Part shown: positions 1-7,346 of the stretch, in pieces
Numbering within the stretch: the first letter of the stretch is position 1
Layout of the letters: each line of letters opens with the position of its first letter
DNA from: an uncultured Rickettsiales bacterium
GTDB taxonomy: Bacteria > Pseudomonadota > Alphaproteobacteria > UBA8366
Direction of reading: 5' to 3'
DNA length: 16,203 bases
Assembly (NCBI GenBank): GCA_913046825.1
Contig: CAJWTF010000084.1
Span: 1-16,203 of the forward strand
Translations under genes and position numbers: made by a program
The notes under the pieces: generated by a model
Seen by the model: the letters and a program-made list of their open reading frames with translations, nothing else
Databases searched by the model: none
Told to the model about the DNA's origin: nothing

Positions 1-480
1 GGCAGTTGGTTGAATCAAGTCGGGCGTCGGCCGCAGCATGATGAGAACACCGAGAAGCCCGACGGCGATGGCGGTCTTGCGCCGCCATCCGACGCGCTCT
101 CCCAACATCCGTGCGGAGAGGAATGCCATGAGGAGTGGGGCAGCAAAGAATAAGGCTTCTGCATCGGCCAGAGGCAATAGAATAAGCGTCGTCGCGATAA
201 AGGAGGCCGCGCCAAACTGGAAGAACGCGCGTATGGCGAGGCCCTTTTTGTCGTTGACCCGCAGGCTCTCGATGCCACCATTTTTCCACACCATGAAAAG
301 GATCGGCATCAGCACGAAGATATTTCGGATAAAGACGATCTGCGCCACGTGATAATCGGGGCCGACCCATTTCGTTCCGACCCCCATGATGGAGATAAAA
401 AACATCGCCAAAACCATCAGCAGAATGCCTTTGGTCGCTTGAGATTTAGTCATGGCTGAAGTGGCTTTGGGCGCGTTCAT
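1..480 (-). CDS. EamA/DMT-family transporter, 3' end cut by window edge
   Basis: This is the first 160 codons of an inner-membrane transporter of the drug/metabolite (EamA) superfamily; the C-terminal half lies beyond the left edge. The start is the ATG read leftward from 480, and its first bases overlap the stop of the neighbouring transporter (ATGA, 477-480), so the pair is probably translationally coupled. The translation shows alternating hydrophobic helices, an early TKW motif, and GERVGWRRKTAIAVG followed by IMLRPTP, which are typical of the end of the first EamA repeat. About half of the aligned residues match the upstream gene by eye, so the two are paralogs. The substrate cannot be predicted; members export amino acids, metabolites or drugs. 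Family assignment is firm, function is open. Confidence 0.85.
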   Translation of the reverse strand, partial: MNAPKATSAMTKSQATKGILLMVLAMFFISIMGVGTKWVGPDYHVAQIVFIRNIFVLMPILFMVWKNGGIESLRVNDKKGLAIRAFFQFGAASFIATTLILLPLADAEALFFAAPLLMAFLSARMLGERVGWRRKTAIAVGLLGVLIMLRPTPDLIQPTA

Positions 481-1355
481 GCGCTTATCTTCCGTTGCGT
501 CTCTCGATGCAGGATATAGAGCCCGCTGGCAATGACCAGAGCGCCACCACTCAGGATGAAGGCGTCCGGGATGTCGCCCCAGACAAAATATCCGAATAGG
601 ACGGCCCACAGAATGCCGGAATATTTAAAGGGTGCGACGGTCGCGGCCTCGGAGATGCGGTAGGCTTCGATCATGAGGTAGTGCGCGACACCGATGAGAA
701 AGCCTGATACCGCCAGCAAACCCCAGTCGATTGGAGGCGGCGACGTCCAGGCGAAGGGCAGCGATATCCCGCCCAAAATCACGGTGGCGGCAGCGGACCA
801 GAACATCATGGAATTGGCGCTTTCGCTGGTCGCTAATCGGCGGGCATAAATATCGCGCATCGAACTGCAGAATGCTGCTGCCAAGGGTAGTAATCCCAAC
901 CATTGGATGGCGCTCGGTGTCGGGCGCAACATGATGACGATACCGCCGAAGCCGACGGCAATGGCCGTCCAGCGCCGCCAGCCAACTCTCTCCTTGAGCA
1001 TCGGCACTGCGAGCGCGGTGATGATCAACGGACCGGCATACAATATGGCGGCGGCATCGGCGATCGGTAGCATGATCATGGAGATGGCGATCAACGAAGT
1101 GCCCACTGCGAAATAAAAGGCTCGACACGCCTGTCCTCGCCGGTCAACGATGGCCAGACTGGCGATGCCGCCGCGAAAGGCAATCATGATCATGATGGGT
1201 ATAAGAGAGAATACCGCCCGAAAGCAAATAATCTGTCCGGCCGGATAGTCCGCCCCCAGCCATTTCGTCGTCGCATCCGAACAGGTCAGCATGAACAGCG
1301 ACATAAGCATCAACAGGATGCCCTTCGCGGTGGCTTGCGGCGCGGTGGAAGTCAT
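477..1355 (-). CDS. EamA/DMT-family transporter
   Basis: A 292-residue integral membrane protein of the EamA (DUF6) drug/metabolite transporter superfamily, with about ten hydrophobic segments in two repeats. The first repeat ends in KERVGWRRWTAIAVG and IMLRPTP. I chose the ATG at 1355 (MTSTAPQA) because it aligns with the start of the downstream paralog and gives the usual family length of about 290. The frame extends to an ATG at 1442, but those extra 29 residues are not transporter-like and that ATG lies inside a palindromic repeat. No strong Shine-Dalgarno sequence is visible before 1355. The stop codon overlaps the next transporter's start (ATGA). The gene diverges from the crotonase gene at 1633. 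Substrate unknown. Confidence 0.87.
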   Translation of the reverse strand: MTSTAPQATAKGILLMLMSLFMLTCSDATTKWLGADYPAGQIICFRAVFSLIPIMIMIAFRGGIASLAIVDRRGQACRAFYFAVGTSLIAISMIMLPIADAAAILYAGPLIITALAVPMLKERVGWRRWTAIAVGFGGIVIMLRPTPSAIQWLGLLPLAAAFCSSMRDIYARRLATSESANSMMFWSAAATVILGGISLPFAWTSPPPIDWGLLAVSGFLIGVAHYLMIEAYRISEAATVAPFKYSGILWAVLFGYFVWGDIPDAFILSGGALVIASGLYILHRETQRKISA

Positions 1356-1439
1356 GTGGAGTGAGGGCCTAGTGACGGAGACGTATAAAGATGGTACGTC
1401 GTTCAGGAAAAGAAGGTAGGGAATTTTGTGGTGTGCGAT

Positions 1440-1521
1440 CATCCTTCGACAGACTCCGGATGACGTTTTAGCTTCTGTAAACTACTTTCCCATAACCTCA
1501 CCCTGAGCCCGCCGAAGGATG
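1440..1521. repeat. Intergenic palindromic (REP-like) repeat
   Basis: CATCCTTCG at 1440-1448 is perfectly inverted as CGAAGGATG at 1513-1521. Just inside these arms, CTCCGGATGACG-like and CCTCACCCTGAG-like segments form an imperfect second pair around a roughly 30-base T/A-richer centre. The arms resemble the CATCCTTCGACAGGCTCAGGATG-type elements dispersed between genes in many proteobacteria (from memory). It lies between two divergent genes, so it is unlikely to act as their terminator. Confidence 0.7.
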
Positions 1522-1546
1522 CACCGTCGAATCTTAAGCGCGGCGC

Positions 1547-1552
1547 TATAAT
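1547..1552 (+). promoter_or_regulatory. Possible -10 element for the crotonase operon
   Basis: A perfect TATAAT sits 81 bases before the crotonase start, in the only sizeable gap upstream of the seven-gene run. No convincing -35 hexamer is found 16-18 bases further upstream, so this is a weak candidate promoter. Confidence 0.3.
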
Positions 1553-1632
1553 CAGCCCCTCCATTTGCCTCCATCGGAGCCCGATTTAACTTCGCACATA
1601 AGCGAAAGAACGAACCGAGAGGACCCTACTGC

Positions 1633-2409
1633 ATGACTGAGTACAAACGCATCCGCTACGAGGTGCGAGACCGCGTGGCCGAGATCACGATGATCCGAGA
1701 GCCAGTCAACGCCATTGATATGTTGTTGGCTCAGGAAGTGGTCGATGCCTATGGGCGGGTGCGCGAGGACCCGGAGGTGCGGGGCGTCATTCTGACCAGC
1801 GATTGCAAGGCGGCGTTCAGTGCCGGGATGGACCTAAAGATGATCCGGGGCAAGACTGGGCTCGACCTCCGTAATTTCCTGGAAGTGCTGTATTTCGGCA
1901 TGCATGACGCGCAATACCGTCTCGGCAAGCCGAGCATCGCGGCGGTCACCGCACCGGCTCGGGCAGCGGGCGTTACGCTCGCGGTTTCCTGCGACATGAT
2001 CGTCGCGGCGGACGATATCGATCTTTCCTATCCGGAGATCGATGTCGGTGTCATTCCGGCCATGCACTACGTTCATCTGCCGCGCCAAATCGGTCGCCAT
2101 AAGGCGTTCGAGTTGCTATTCTCCGGCAAACCCATCTCGGCTAAGGACGCCGAGGCGCGGGGCTTGTTGAACTATGCAGTGCCGCGCGATCAGGTCTTAG
2201 AAAAGGCGCGCGAATTGGCGCAAAACATGGCGCGCAAGTCGCCGGTCGTGATGCGCATCGGTCGCGATTCCTTCATGCGCGCAAACGATAACGAATACCG
2301 CCGCACTATCGAATATGTCGTCGACACGATTTGCCATATCATCGATACGGAAGACGCGCAGGAAGGCCTCAACGCCTTTGTCGAGAAACGTCGCCCGGAT
2401 TGGACATAA
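1633..2409 (+). CDS. Enoyl-CoA hydratase/isomerase (crotonase) family protein
   Basis: A 258-residue cytoplasmic crotonase-fold enzyme, the usual family length. The first oxyanion-hole segment is FSAGMDL (62-68). The second, around residues 108-121 (PARAAGVTLAVSCD), lacks the common GGG run. Glu135 (in YPEID) and Glu160 (in HKAFELLFSG) align with the two catalytic glutamates of classical enoyl-CoA hydratase, so hydration of an enoyl-CoA is plausible, though isomerase or hydrolase activity cannot be excluded. The ATG at 1633 follows GAGAGGA about nine bases upstream. It is the first gene of a tight co-directional run; the cyclase-family gene starts 13 bases after its stop. The acyl-CoA substrate is unknown. 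Confidence 0.9.
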   Translation: MTEYKRIRYEVRDRVAEITMIREPVNAIDMLLAQEVVDAYGRVREDPEVRGVILTSDCKAAFSAGMDLKMIRGKTGLDLRNFLEVLYFGMHDAQYRLGKPSIAAVTAPARAAGVTLAVSCDMIVAADDIDLSYPEIDVGVIPAMHYVHLPRQIGRHKAFELLFSGKPISAKDAEARGLLNYAVPRDQVLEKARELAQNMARKSPVVMRIGRDSFMRANDNEYRRTIEYVVDTICHIIDTEDAQEGLNAFVEKRRPDWT

Positions 2410-2422
2410 GGGAGAAATCGCA

Positions 2423-3439
2423 ATGCCGCAAAAATGGAAAAACCGGCCGCCAGGATCGAACTGGGGTGAGTTTGGGCCGGACGATCAACTCGGGCGGCTG
2501 AACTATCTGACCGAGGACAACACGGTTCAAGCGGCTCGGGAGATAACGACAGGAAAGCGTTTCTGTCTCAGTTTGCCGCTTAACGTTCCGGCCACGGATG
2601 CGACCAATCCGCGGCGCAAGCCGCCGCTTTTGAAGCCCGTGGTCCGTGGCGGTAAGACTGCGTTCAATATGCGTATCGACGCGTTTGACCCCGGTAGTAC
2701 CCAGGTCGTCTCGGACGACGCGGTGCTGCTTTATAACCAGCATTCCTCGCAGTGGGACAGTTTCGCACATATGGGCGGGCTGTTCGATGCGGATGGCGAC
2801 GGGGTGGAGGAGATCATCCAGTATAACGGGCACAAGCTAGTCAACGAGGCAGGGGAGCCGCGTTACGGTGAGCTCGGCGCCTGGAACCTGGGTATCGAGC
2901 ACATGGCGCAGCACTGCGTGCAGGGGCGCGGCGTCATGCTCAATATGAAAAAACATTACGGCGAGGAGAGCCGGCCCGTCAGTTATGACGACGTCATGTA
3001 TATGCTGGATGCGGACGGGATCGAGATCGAGAAAGGTGACATCGTCTGCTGCTATACCGGTTACGCAGATAAACTGATCGAACTCGGTTCTGACGCCCCG
3101 CCGGATCTACCGCGCACGCATTGCCCGGCCTTTGACGGTTTTGACCAAAAGCTGCTGCAATGGATCGACGGCTGCGGCATGGCGGTTTTGGTCTCCGACA
3201 ACCGCGCGGTCGAATATGAACATGGCGGGCGACCCGAAGGGATGGAGAAAGGCCCCGGCCTGCCGATCCACGAGCTATGTTTGTTCAAGCTTGGCATTCA
3301 TCTGGGAGAGATGTGGTATTTCACAGAGATCGCTGAATGGCTGGCGGCGAACAACCGATATCGCTTTTTTATTACCGCCCCGCCTCTTTTCCTACCGGGC
3401 GCTGTTGGCTCACCTGCCAATCCGGTGGGAACAGTATGA
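2423..3439 (+). CDS. Cyclase-family (kynurenine formamidase-like) metal hydrolase
   Basis: A 338-residue protein of the 'putative cyclase' family (COG1878/PF04199), in its longer form; short kynurenine formamidases are near 210 residues. The metal-site region is HSSQWDSFAHMG (107-118). Asp112 and His116 match the D-x-x-x-H part of the canonical HxGTHxDxPxH signature, but the two preceding histidine positions are Gln106 and Gln110. Gln at the second position is, from memory, common in the long subfamily. Likely role: hydrolysis of an amide, ester or lactone. The start at 2423 has AAGGGAG eight bases upstream; an ORF extension into the crotonase gene is a frame artefact. Its stop overlaps the next start (ATGA, 3436-3439), suggesting coupling. 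Confidence 0.87.
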   Translation: MPQKWKNRPPGSNWGEFGPDDQLGRLNYLTEDNTVQAAREITTGKRFCLSLPLNVPATDATNPRRKPPLLKPVVRGGKTAFNMRIDAFDPGSTQVVSDDAVLLYNQHSSQWDSFAHMGGLFDADGDGVEEIIQYNGHKLVNEAGEPRYGELGAWNLGIEHMAQHCVQGRGVMLNMKKHYGEESRPVSYDDVMYMLDADGIEIEKGDIVCCYTGYADKLIELGSDAPPDLPRTHCPAFDGFDQKLLQWIDGCGMAVLVSDNRAVEYEHGGRPEGMEKGPGLPIHELCLFKLGIHLGEMWYFTEIAEWLAANNRYRFFITAPPLFLPGAVGSPANPVGTV

Positions 3440-4290
3440 GCCAATTGATTTCGGAAATTCTTGAAAAAGACGCGACCGGCGACACCGATCATATCTATTC
3501 TGAAGTTCGTCGCCTTTGGGGAGTGCCGAACGTCACTACTATCGTGCGCCATGTAGCGTCAATTCCTGGCGCGCTTGAGTGGTTATGGGCGGCAATCGGT
3601 CCGGCCAATAAATGCGGCGACTTTCAAGAGACGGCATTAGCGTTGGTCGATACGCTAGAGACCGAACCGTTGACGCCGCTGCCCGAAGTGGCGCTGCGGG
3701 CGATGGGTGTCGATGCGGCGGCAGAGCAAAAAATTCAAGACGTCTACGCTGCCTATGATCGCAACAACCGCCCGAACATTCTATTTGTTTGCGTCCTGCA
3801 ACGATTGCTCACGCAATCCGCGACCGGTGTTGAGACGTATGTTCCGCAACGTTTGGGTTGGACCCCGCCGCCGATGTTGCCGAGCTTGGTTCGCATGGTC
3901 CAGGCGGACGAGATGGATCCGAACACGCTGACCTTGGCGCAGACCATCGGCTCTTGGGGATTTCCAGCAGGCACCGGGTTTTTGCCGGGGGTTTATCGGC
4001 ACCTGGCGAATTGGCCACCCTATCTTGCCCATGTCGGCGCGGTGCTGTGGCCTTACTTGAACTCCGGGGAAATCTTGCGGGCCGGGGGCAGTATCGCCAA
4101 GGCCGCAGAGGCGGCAGCGGATGAGCTTGTCGCTCGCCTGCCCGCCACGGCCAGCACACATCCATCACCGACGCCGGAACAAGCAGCTGCGATGACTGCG
4201 ATCCTTAGTAATATGACGCAAAAAATTCCCGAGATGATCTTGATTTGTAAATTGCTGGCTGACGCATTGCCCAGCCGCAGAAAGGAATAA
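3436..4290 (+). CDS. DehI-family (group I 2-haloacid dehalogenase-like) protein
   Basis: A 284-residue soluble protein resembling the DehI fold, built of two related helical repeats. Repeat one spans about 20-56 (IYSEVRRLWGVPNV, then IPGALEWLWAAIGP). Repeat two spans about 165-210, with YRHLANWPPYL and a final VLWPYL. DehI enzymes hydrolyse 2-haloacids using a catalytic Asp and a water-positioning Asn. An Asn is kept in NRPN (Asn114), but the residue where I would place the Asp, just before YRHLA, is Val186, so dehalogenase activity is doubtful. Alignment is from memory. The start overlaps the cyclase stop by ATGA, and the dehydrogenase gene starts two bases after its own stop. It probably works on the same substrate as its neighbours. 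Confidence 0.68.
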   Translation: MSQLISEILEKDATGDTDHIYSEVRRLWGVPNVTTIVRHVASIPGALEWLWAAIGPANKCGDFQETALALVDTLETEPLTPLPEVALRAMGVDAAAEQKIQDVYAAYDRNNRPNILFVCVLQRLLTQSATGVETYVPQRLGWTPPPMLPSLVRMVQADEMDPNTLTLAQTIGSWGFPAGTGFLPGVYRHLANWPPYLAHVGAVLWPYLNSGEILRAGGSIAKAAEAAADELVARLPATASTHPSPTPEQAAAMTAILSNMTQKIPEMILICKLLADALPSRRKE

Positions 4291-4292
4291 AC

Positions 4293-5312
4293 ATGGCCAA
4301 TACGGTAAAACTGTCGCTCGATGAAATTCGAGCGCTCTCGACTGAGGTGTTCATCGCAAACGGGATGTCGGCCGCGAATGCGGACGTCATTGCCGACGTC
4401 GTGACACAGGCGGAGGCGGATGGCACCCATTCGCACGGATTATTTCGTATTCCGGGATATGTTTCGTCGATGAAGAACGGCCGGATCGACGGCAAAGCCG
4501 TGCCGGAAGTAAACGACAAAGCACCGGGCCTGGTTGATGTGGATTCCAAAAATGGTTTCTCGCCACCGGCCATTGTTGCGGGTCGCGCGATGGCAATAGA
4601 GAAAGCCAAGTCTCAAGGTATTGCCGCCATGGGTTTGCGCAACAACGGCAATCTGAACGCCTTGTGGTGGGATGTTGAGCCTTTTGGCGATGCGGAATTG
4701 ATCTGTTTTTCGATGTCCACGTCGCGCTCACTGGTGGCGCCCTGGGGCGGGGACACGGCATTGTATGGCACCGATCCGATGGCCTTTGCGTGCCCGCGTG
4801 AGGGGAAGCCGCCGATGGTCTTCGATTTCGCGACCAGTGCTGCGGCGCGTGGCGAAATTATGGTGGCCGCTCGCGAAGGCCATTCGATCCCGGAAGGCTG
4901 GGCGCTTGATAAGGACGGCAATGCGACGACCGATCCGGCGGAAGCGTTGGAAGGTGTGCAACTGCCATTCGGTGCACATAAGGGCAACGCCATCATGATG
5001 ATGGTGGAACTGTTGGCAGCGGGATTGACCGGCGGGAATTTTTGTTTCGAAGCGCAAGAACAATTCGCCGAATATGGCTCCAGCGACAGCGGCCCCTCGA
5101 ACGGCGGCCAGGTGTTTATTCTTATCGATCCGAAAGGCTATCACGACAATTTTGCGCGACGGGTCGAGGGCCTGTTCGGCCTTATCGACGCACAGGAAGG
5201 TACGCGCATTCCAGGGGATCGGCGCTATGCCAACCGGGCACGTTCGACCACCGAAGGCGTTGAATGCCAAGCGGCATTGCATCAACAGATTATGGAAATG
5301 AAAGCGGGTTAG
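4293..5312 (+). CDS. Ldh-family NAD(P)-dependent oxidoreductase (malate/lactate/ureidoglycolate dehydrogenase type)
   Basis: A 339-residue cytoplasmic enzyme of the Ldh_2 family (PF02615), which oxidises 2-hydroxy acids or reduces keto acids and imines with NAD(P). Visible landmarks: GTHSHGLFRIPGYV (44-57) containing the catalytic-type His48, FDFATSAAARGEI (177-189), IPEGWALD (199-206), and GAHKGNAIMMMVELLAAGL (227-245). The normally histidine-bearing NS(N)H-type segment reads NNGNLNALWW (117-126), pointing to altered substrate specificity. The ATG at 4293 is preceded by AAAGGA and lies two bases after the DehI-like stop. As part of the run it probably handles a hydroxy-acid or keto-acid intermediate. 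Confidence 0.88.
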   Translation: MANTVKLSLDEIRALSTEVFIANGMSAANADVIADVVTQAEADGTHSHGLFRIPGYVSSMKNGRIDGKAVPEVNDKAPGLVDVDSKNGFSPPAIVAGRAMAIEKAKSQGIAAMGLRNNGNLNALWWDVEPFGDAELICFSMSTSRSLVAPWGGDTALYGTDPMAFACPREGKPPMVFDFATSAAARGEIMVAAREGHSIPEGWALDKDGNATTDPAEALEGVQLPFGAHKGNAIMMMVELLAAGLTGGNFCFEAQEQFAEYGSSDSGPSNGGQVFILIDPKGYHDNFARRVEGLFGLIDAQEGTRIPGDRRYANRARSTTEGVECQAALHQQIMEMKAG

Positions 5313-5316
5313 TCCG

Positions 5317-5703
5317 ATGACGATTTATCACGGTAGTTGCCATTGTGGCACAGTAACGTTCAAGGTCGATGCCGATCTCTCGAAGGTCACGAGATGCACC
5401 TGCTCGGTCTGCACGAAGAAAGGCATTCTTCTGGCTCGGGTTGAGCCGAGCAAACTTAAGATTACCGAAGGCGAAGATACGCTGCAGCTCTATCAATTCA
5501 ACGAGATGTTGGCGAAGCACTATTTTTGCCCAACCTGCGGTATTCACACTTTTGGAAATCCGCGCGCGGCGCCCGATATGTTTGTCGTCAACGTCAACAC
5601 GCTCGACGACTACGACATTCATAGTGAGACGCCTGAGATCAGGTATTTCGACGGCCGAAATTGGGAGAAGGCATTCGCAGAGAGTGCCGGACGTGGGCGG
5701 TAG
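5317..5703 (+). CDS. GFA-family zinc-binding protein (glutathione-dependent formaldehyde-activating-like)
   Basis: A 128-residue protein of the GFA/CENP-V family (PF04828). Zinc-ligand cysteines are complete: Cys8 and Cys10 in SCHCG, Cys27, Cys29 and Cys32 in CTCSVC, and Cys71 and Cys74 in FCPTCG. The founding member Gfa was proposed to speed the condensation of formaldehyde with glutathione, but most homologs are uncharacterised, so this is a family name and not an activity. It begins four bases after the dehydrogenase stop without a clear Shine-Dalgarno sequence, so coupling to upstream translation is likely. The FAD oxidoreductase follows after six bases. If that enzyme demethylates an N-methyl group, formaldehyde would be a product, which would suit this neighbour; that link is inference. 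Confidence 0.87.
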   Translation: MTIYHGSCHCGTVTFKVDADLSKVTRCTCSVCTKKGILLARVEPSKLKITEGEDTLQLYQFNEMLAKHYFCPTCGIHTFGNPRAAPDMFVVNVNTLDDYDIHSETPEIRYFDGRNWEKAFAESAGRGR

Positions 5704-5709
5704 AATCTG

Positions 5710-6873
5710 ATGAGCACAGACATTGTCATTATCGGCGGTGGATTGATTGGCTCCAGCGTCGCTTATCATTTGGCGGCGTCCGGGCGCGGTGGCGAAATCG
5801 TCGTGCTCGAACCAGATCCGACATATGAGTTCGCGACGACGCCAGGCGGGTCGGGTGGTGTGCGGCGCCTGTTCAGTCGCCCCGAAAACGTGTCACTCGG
5901 TAGTTACGGGCTCGATTTCTACCGTGATTTCAAGGAGACAATGGCTGTCGACGGCGAGCCTGCTGATATCTCTTTCAGGGCGCAAGGATACCTCTTCCTC
6001 TCCGATGGGGGTGATAGCTCTCAAATGCGCGCCAATTACGATACCCAGACCGCGAACGGCGTGGCGGCCGAGCTCTTGGAACAGGGCGATCTCAGGACGC
6101 GATACCCCTCTGTCAATTTCGACGATGTCGATATCGGTGTGCTGACCCCGGATGATGCGTGGATCGATCCGTATGCTGCTATGATGGGTTTCAAACGGAA
6201 AGCTCGAAAATTGGGTGTTGATTACCGCCAGGATCGGGTCATGGATTGGCAAGGCGCCGCCGGTGTTGCCCGCCACGTGGTATTGGCGTCCGGCACAACC
6301 TTATCGGCGGACCTTTTCGTGTTGGCGGCAGGTGCGTGGTCGGGCGAAGTCGCGGCAATGCTAGATTGGCAGGTGCCGATCCGTCCCATGTCTCGCCAGA
6401 CGCATTTCTTCCGCTGCAAGGCGGAGATCGAGCCCCTACCGTTTCTCAAGTCGGAGACCGACCTCGCGTTCCGGCCGGAGGGTGTCGGCTATACCGGCGG
6501 CAAACCCGATTGGTCGGTGAAGCCCGGATTCAATTGGAATTACGATCCGGATTGGTTCGAACGTGAAGTCTGGCCGGCCTTGGCGCACCGGGTGCCAGTG
6601 ATGGAGGAGCTACGCGTGGAGCGTACCTGGGCCTGCCATTACGAGCGCAACGAGCTCGACAAGAACGGTATTATCGGACGTTGGAACGATGGCATGGAGA
6701 ATGTCTATATTGCCGCCGGATTTTCCGGCCATGGGATCATGCAAGCGCCTGGAGCCGGATGCGCGCTGTCGGAGCTGATCCTCGACGGCGCATTCTCGAC
6801 GATGGATTTGACCCGGCTTGGTTATGGGCGGGTCATAAGGAATGAGCCCTATCCAGAACTTGGCATTGTGTGA
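5710..6873 (+). CDS. FAD-dependent oxidoreductase, DAO superfamily (FOXRED1/sarcosine oxidase-like)
   Basis: A 387-residue flavoprotein of the D-amino acid oxidase superfamily (PF01266). The N-terminus carries the dinucleotide-binding motif DIVIIGGGLIGSSVAYHL (4-21), with an acidic residue ending the second strand (VVLEPD). The C-terminal flavin-binding motif NVYIAAGFSGHGIMQAPGAG (331-350) closely resembles the FOXRED1 branch, as does the following FSTMDL. Likely chemistry: oxidation of a secondary amine or amino acid, passing electrons to oxygen or the respiratory chain. No signal peptide is seen. It begins six bases after the GFA gene; the thioesterase starts ten bases after its stop. The substrate is not identifiable. 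Confidence 0.88.
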   Translation: MSTDIVIIGGGLIGSSVAYHLAASGRGGEIVVLEPDPTYEFATTPGGSGGVRRLFSRPENVSLGSYGLDFYRDFKETMAVDGEPADISFRAQGYLFLSDGGDSSQMRANYDTQTANGVAAELLEQGDLRTRYPSVNFDDVDIGVLTPDDAWIDPYAAMMGFKRKARKLGVDYRQDRVMDWQGAAGVARHVVLASGTTLSADLFVLAAGAWSGEVAAMLDWQVPIRPMSRQTHFFRCKAEIEPLPFLKSETDLAFRPEGVGYTGGKPDWSVKPGFNWNYDPDWFEREVWPALAHRVPVMEELRVERTWACHYERNELDKNGIIGRWNDGMENVYIAAGFSGHGIMQAPGAGCALSELILDGAFSTMDLTRLGYGRVIRNEPYPELGIV

Positions 6874-6883
6874 AGAGGCCGAG

Positions 6884-7294
6884 ATGAACGACTCTATCGA
6901 TTTGATAAACTCCCGCCGTTCGCCGTTCTCTGAACTATTGGGCATCACGGTGACGGACGCGACACCGGATTGTGTCAAGGCGACGTTGGTTGTGCGCGAG
7001 GAGCTATGCACTCATCCGGCTATTCTGCATGGCGGAGCGGTGATGTCCTTCGCCGACAACATGGGCGCGCTCGCGTGTGTGCTAAATCTGCCTGAAGGCG
7101 CGCGCACGACGACACTTGAAAGTAAGACTAATTTCCTGGGGTCTGTCCCCGTCGGCGAGACCGCGTTCGCGGAGACCATCGCATTGCATAAAGGTCGCAC
7201 AACCATGGTTTGGCGCACCGATATCAAACGCGCCGACGGCAAGCTATGTGCGGTGGTGACACAGACGCAAATGGTGTTGATGCCGAACAAATGA
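6884..7294 (+). CDS. PaaI-type hotdog-fold thioesterase
   Basis: A 136-residue hotdog thioesterase of the PaaI group, hydrolysing acyl-CoA thioesters in the cytoplasm. The signature HGGAVMSFADNMGALAC spans 49-65; Asp58 occupies the catalytic acid position of PaaI-type enzymes, and SKTNFLGSVPVGE follows as in the family. The start at 6884 has GAAGAGG about six bases upstream. The open frame continues back to 6842, but that would overlap the FAD oxidoreductase by 32 bases and add non-conserved residues. It closes the seven-gene run and converges on the DUF1445 gene. A thioesterase together with a crotonase suggests a CoA-bound intermediate in the pathway. Confidence 0.88.
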   Translation: MNDSIDLINSRRSPFSELLGITVTDATPDCVKATLVVREELCTHPAILHGGAVMSFADNMGALACVLNLPEGARTTTLESKTNFLGSVPVGETAFAETIALHKGRTTMVWRTDIKRADGKLCAVVTQTQMVLMPNK

Positions 7295-7346
7295 AATCGT
7301 TCGTTCGTCTGGCATCCGGATTTAAGGGCAAGGTCTAGTGAAAATC

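Noticed and set aside
38..352. 104-residue plus-strand ORF at the left edge
   Set aside because: It is antisense to the EamA transporter gene, which has clear family motifs, and has no recognisable content of its own.
625..1128. 167-residue minus-strand ORF inside the complete transporter
   Set aside because: It is a frame shadow of the transporter, rich in Arg and His, and lacks hydrophobic helices or any known motif.
7295..7346. Terminator between the convergent thioesterase and DUF1445 genes
   Set aside because: I find no GC-rich hairpin followed by a T-run on either strand in these 52 bases.
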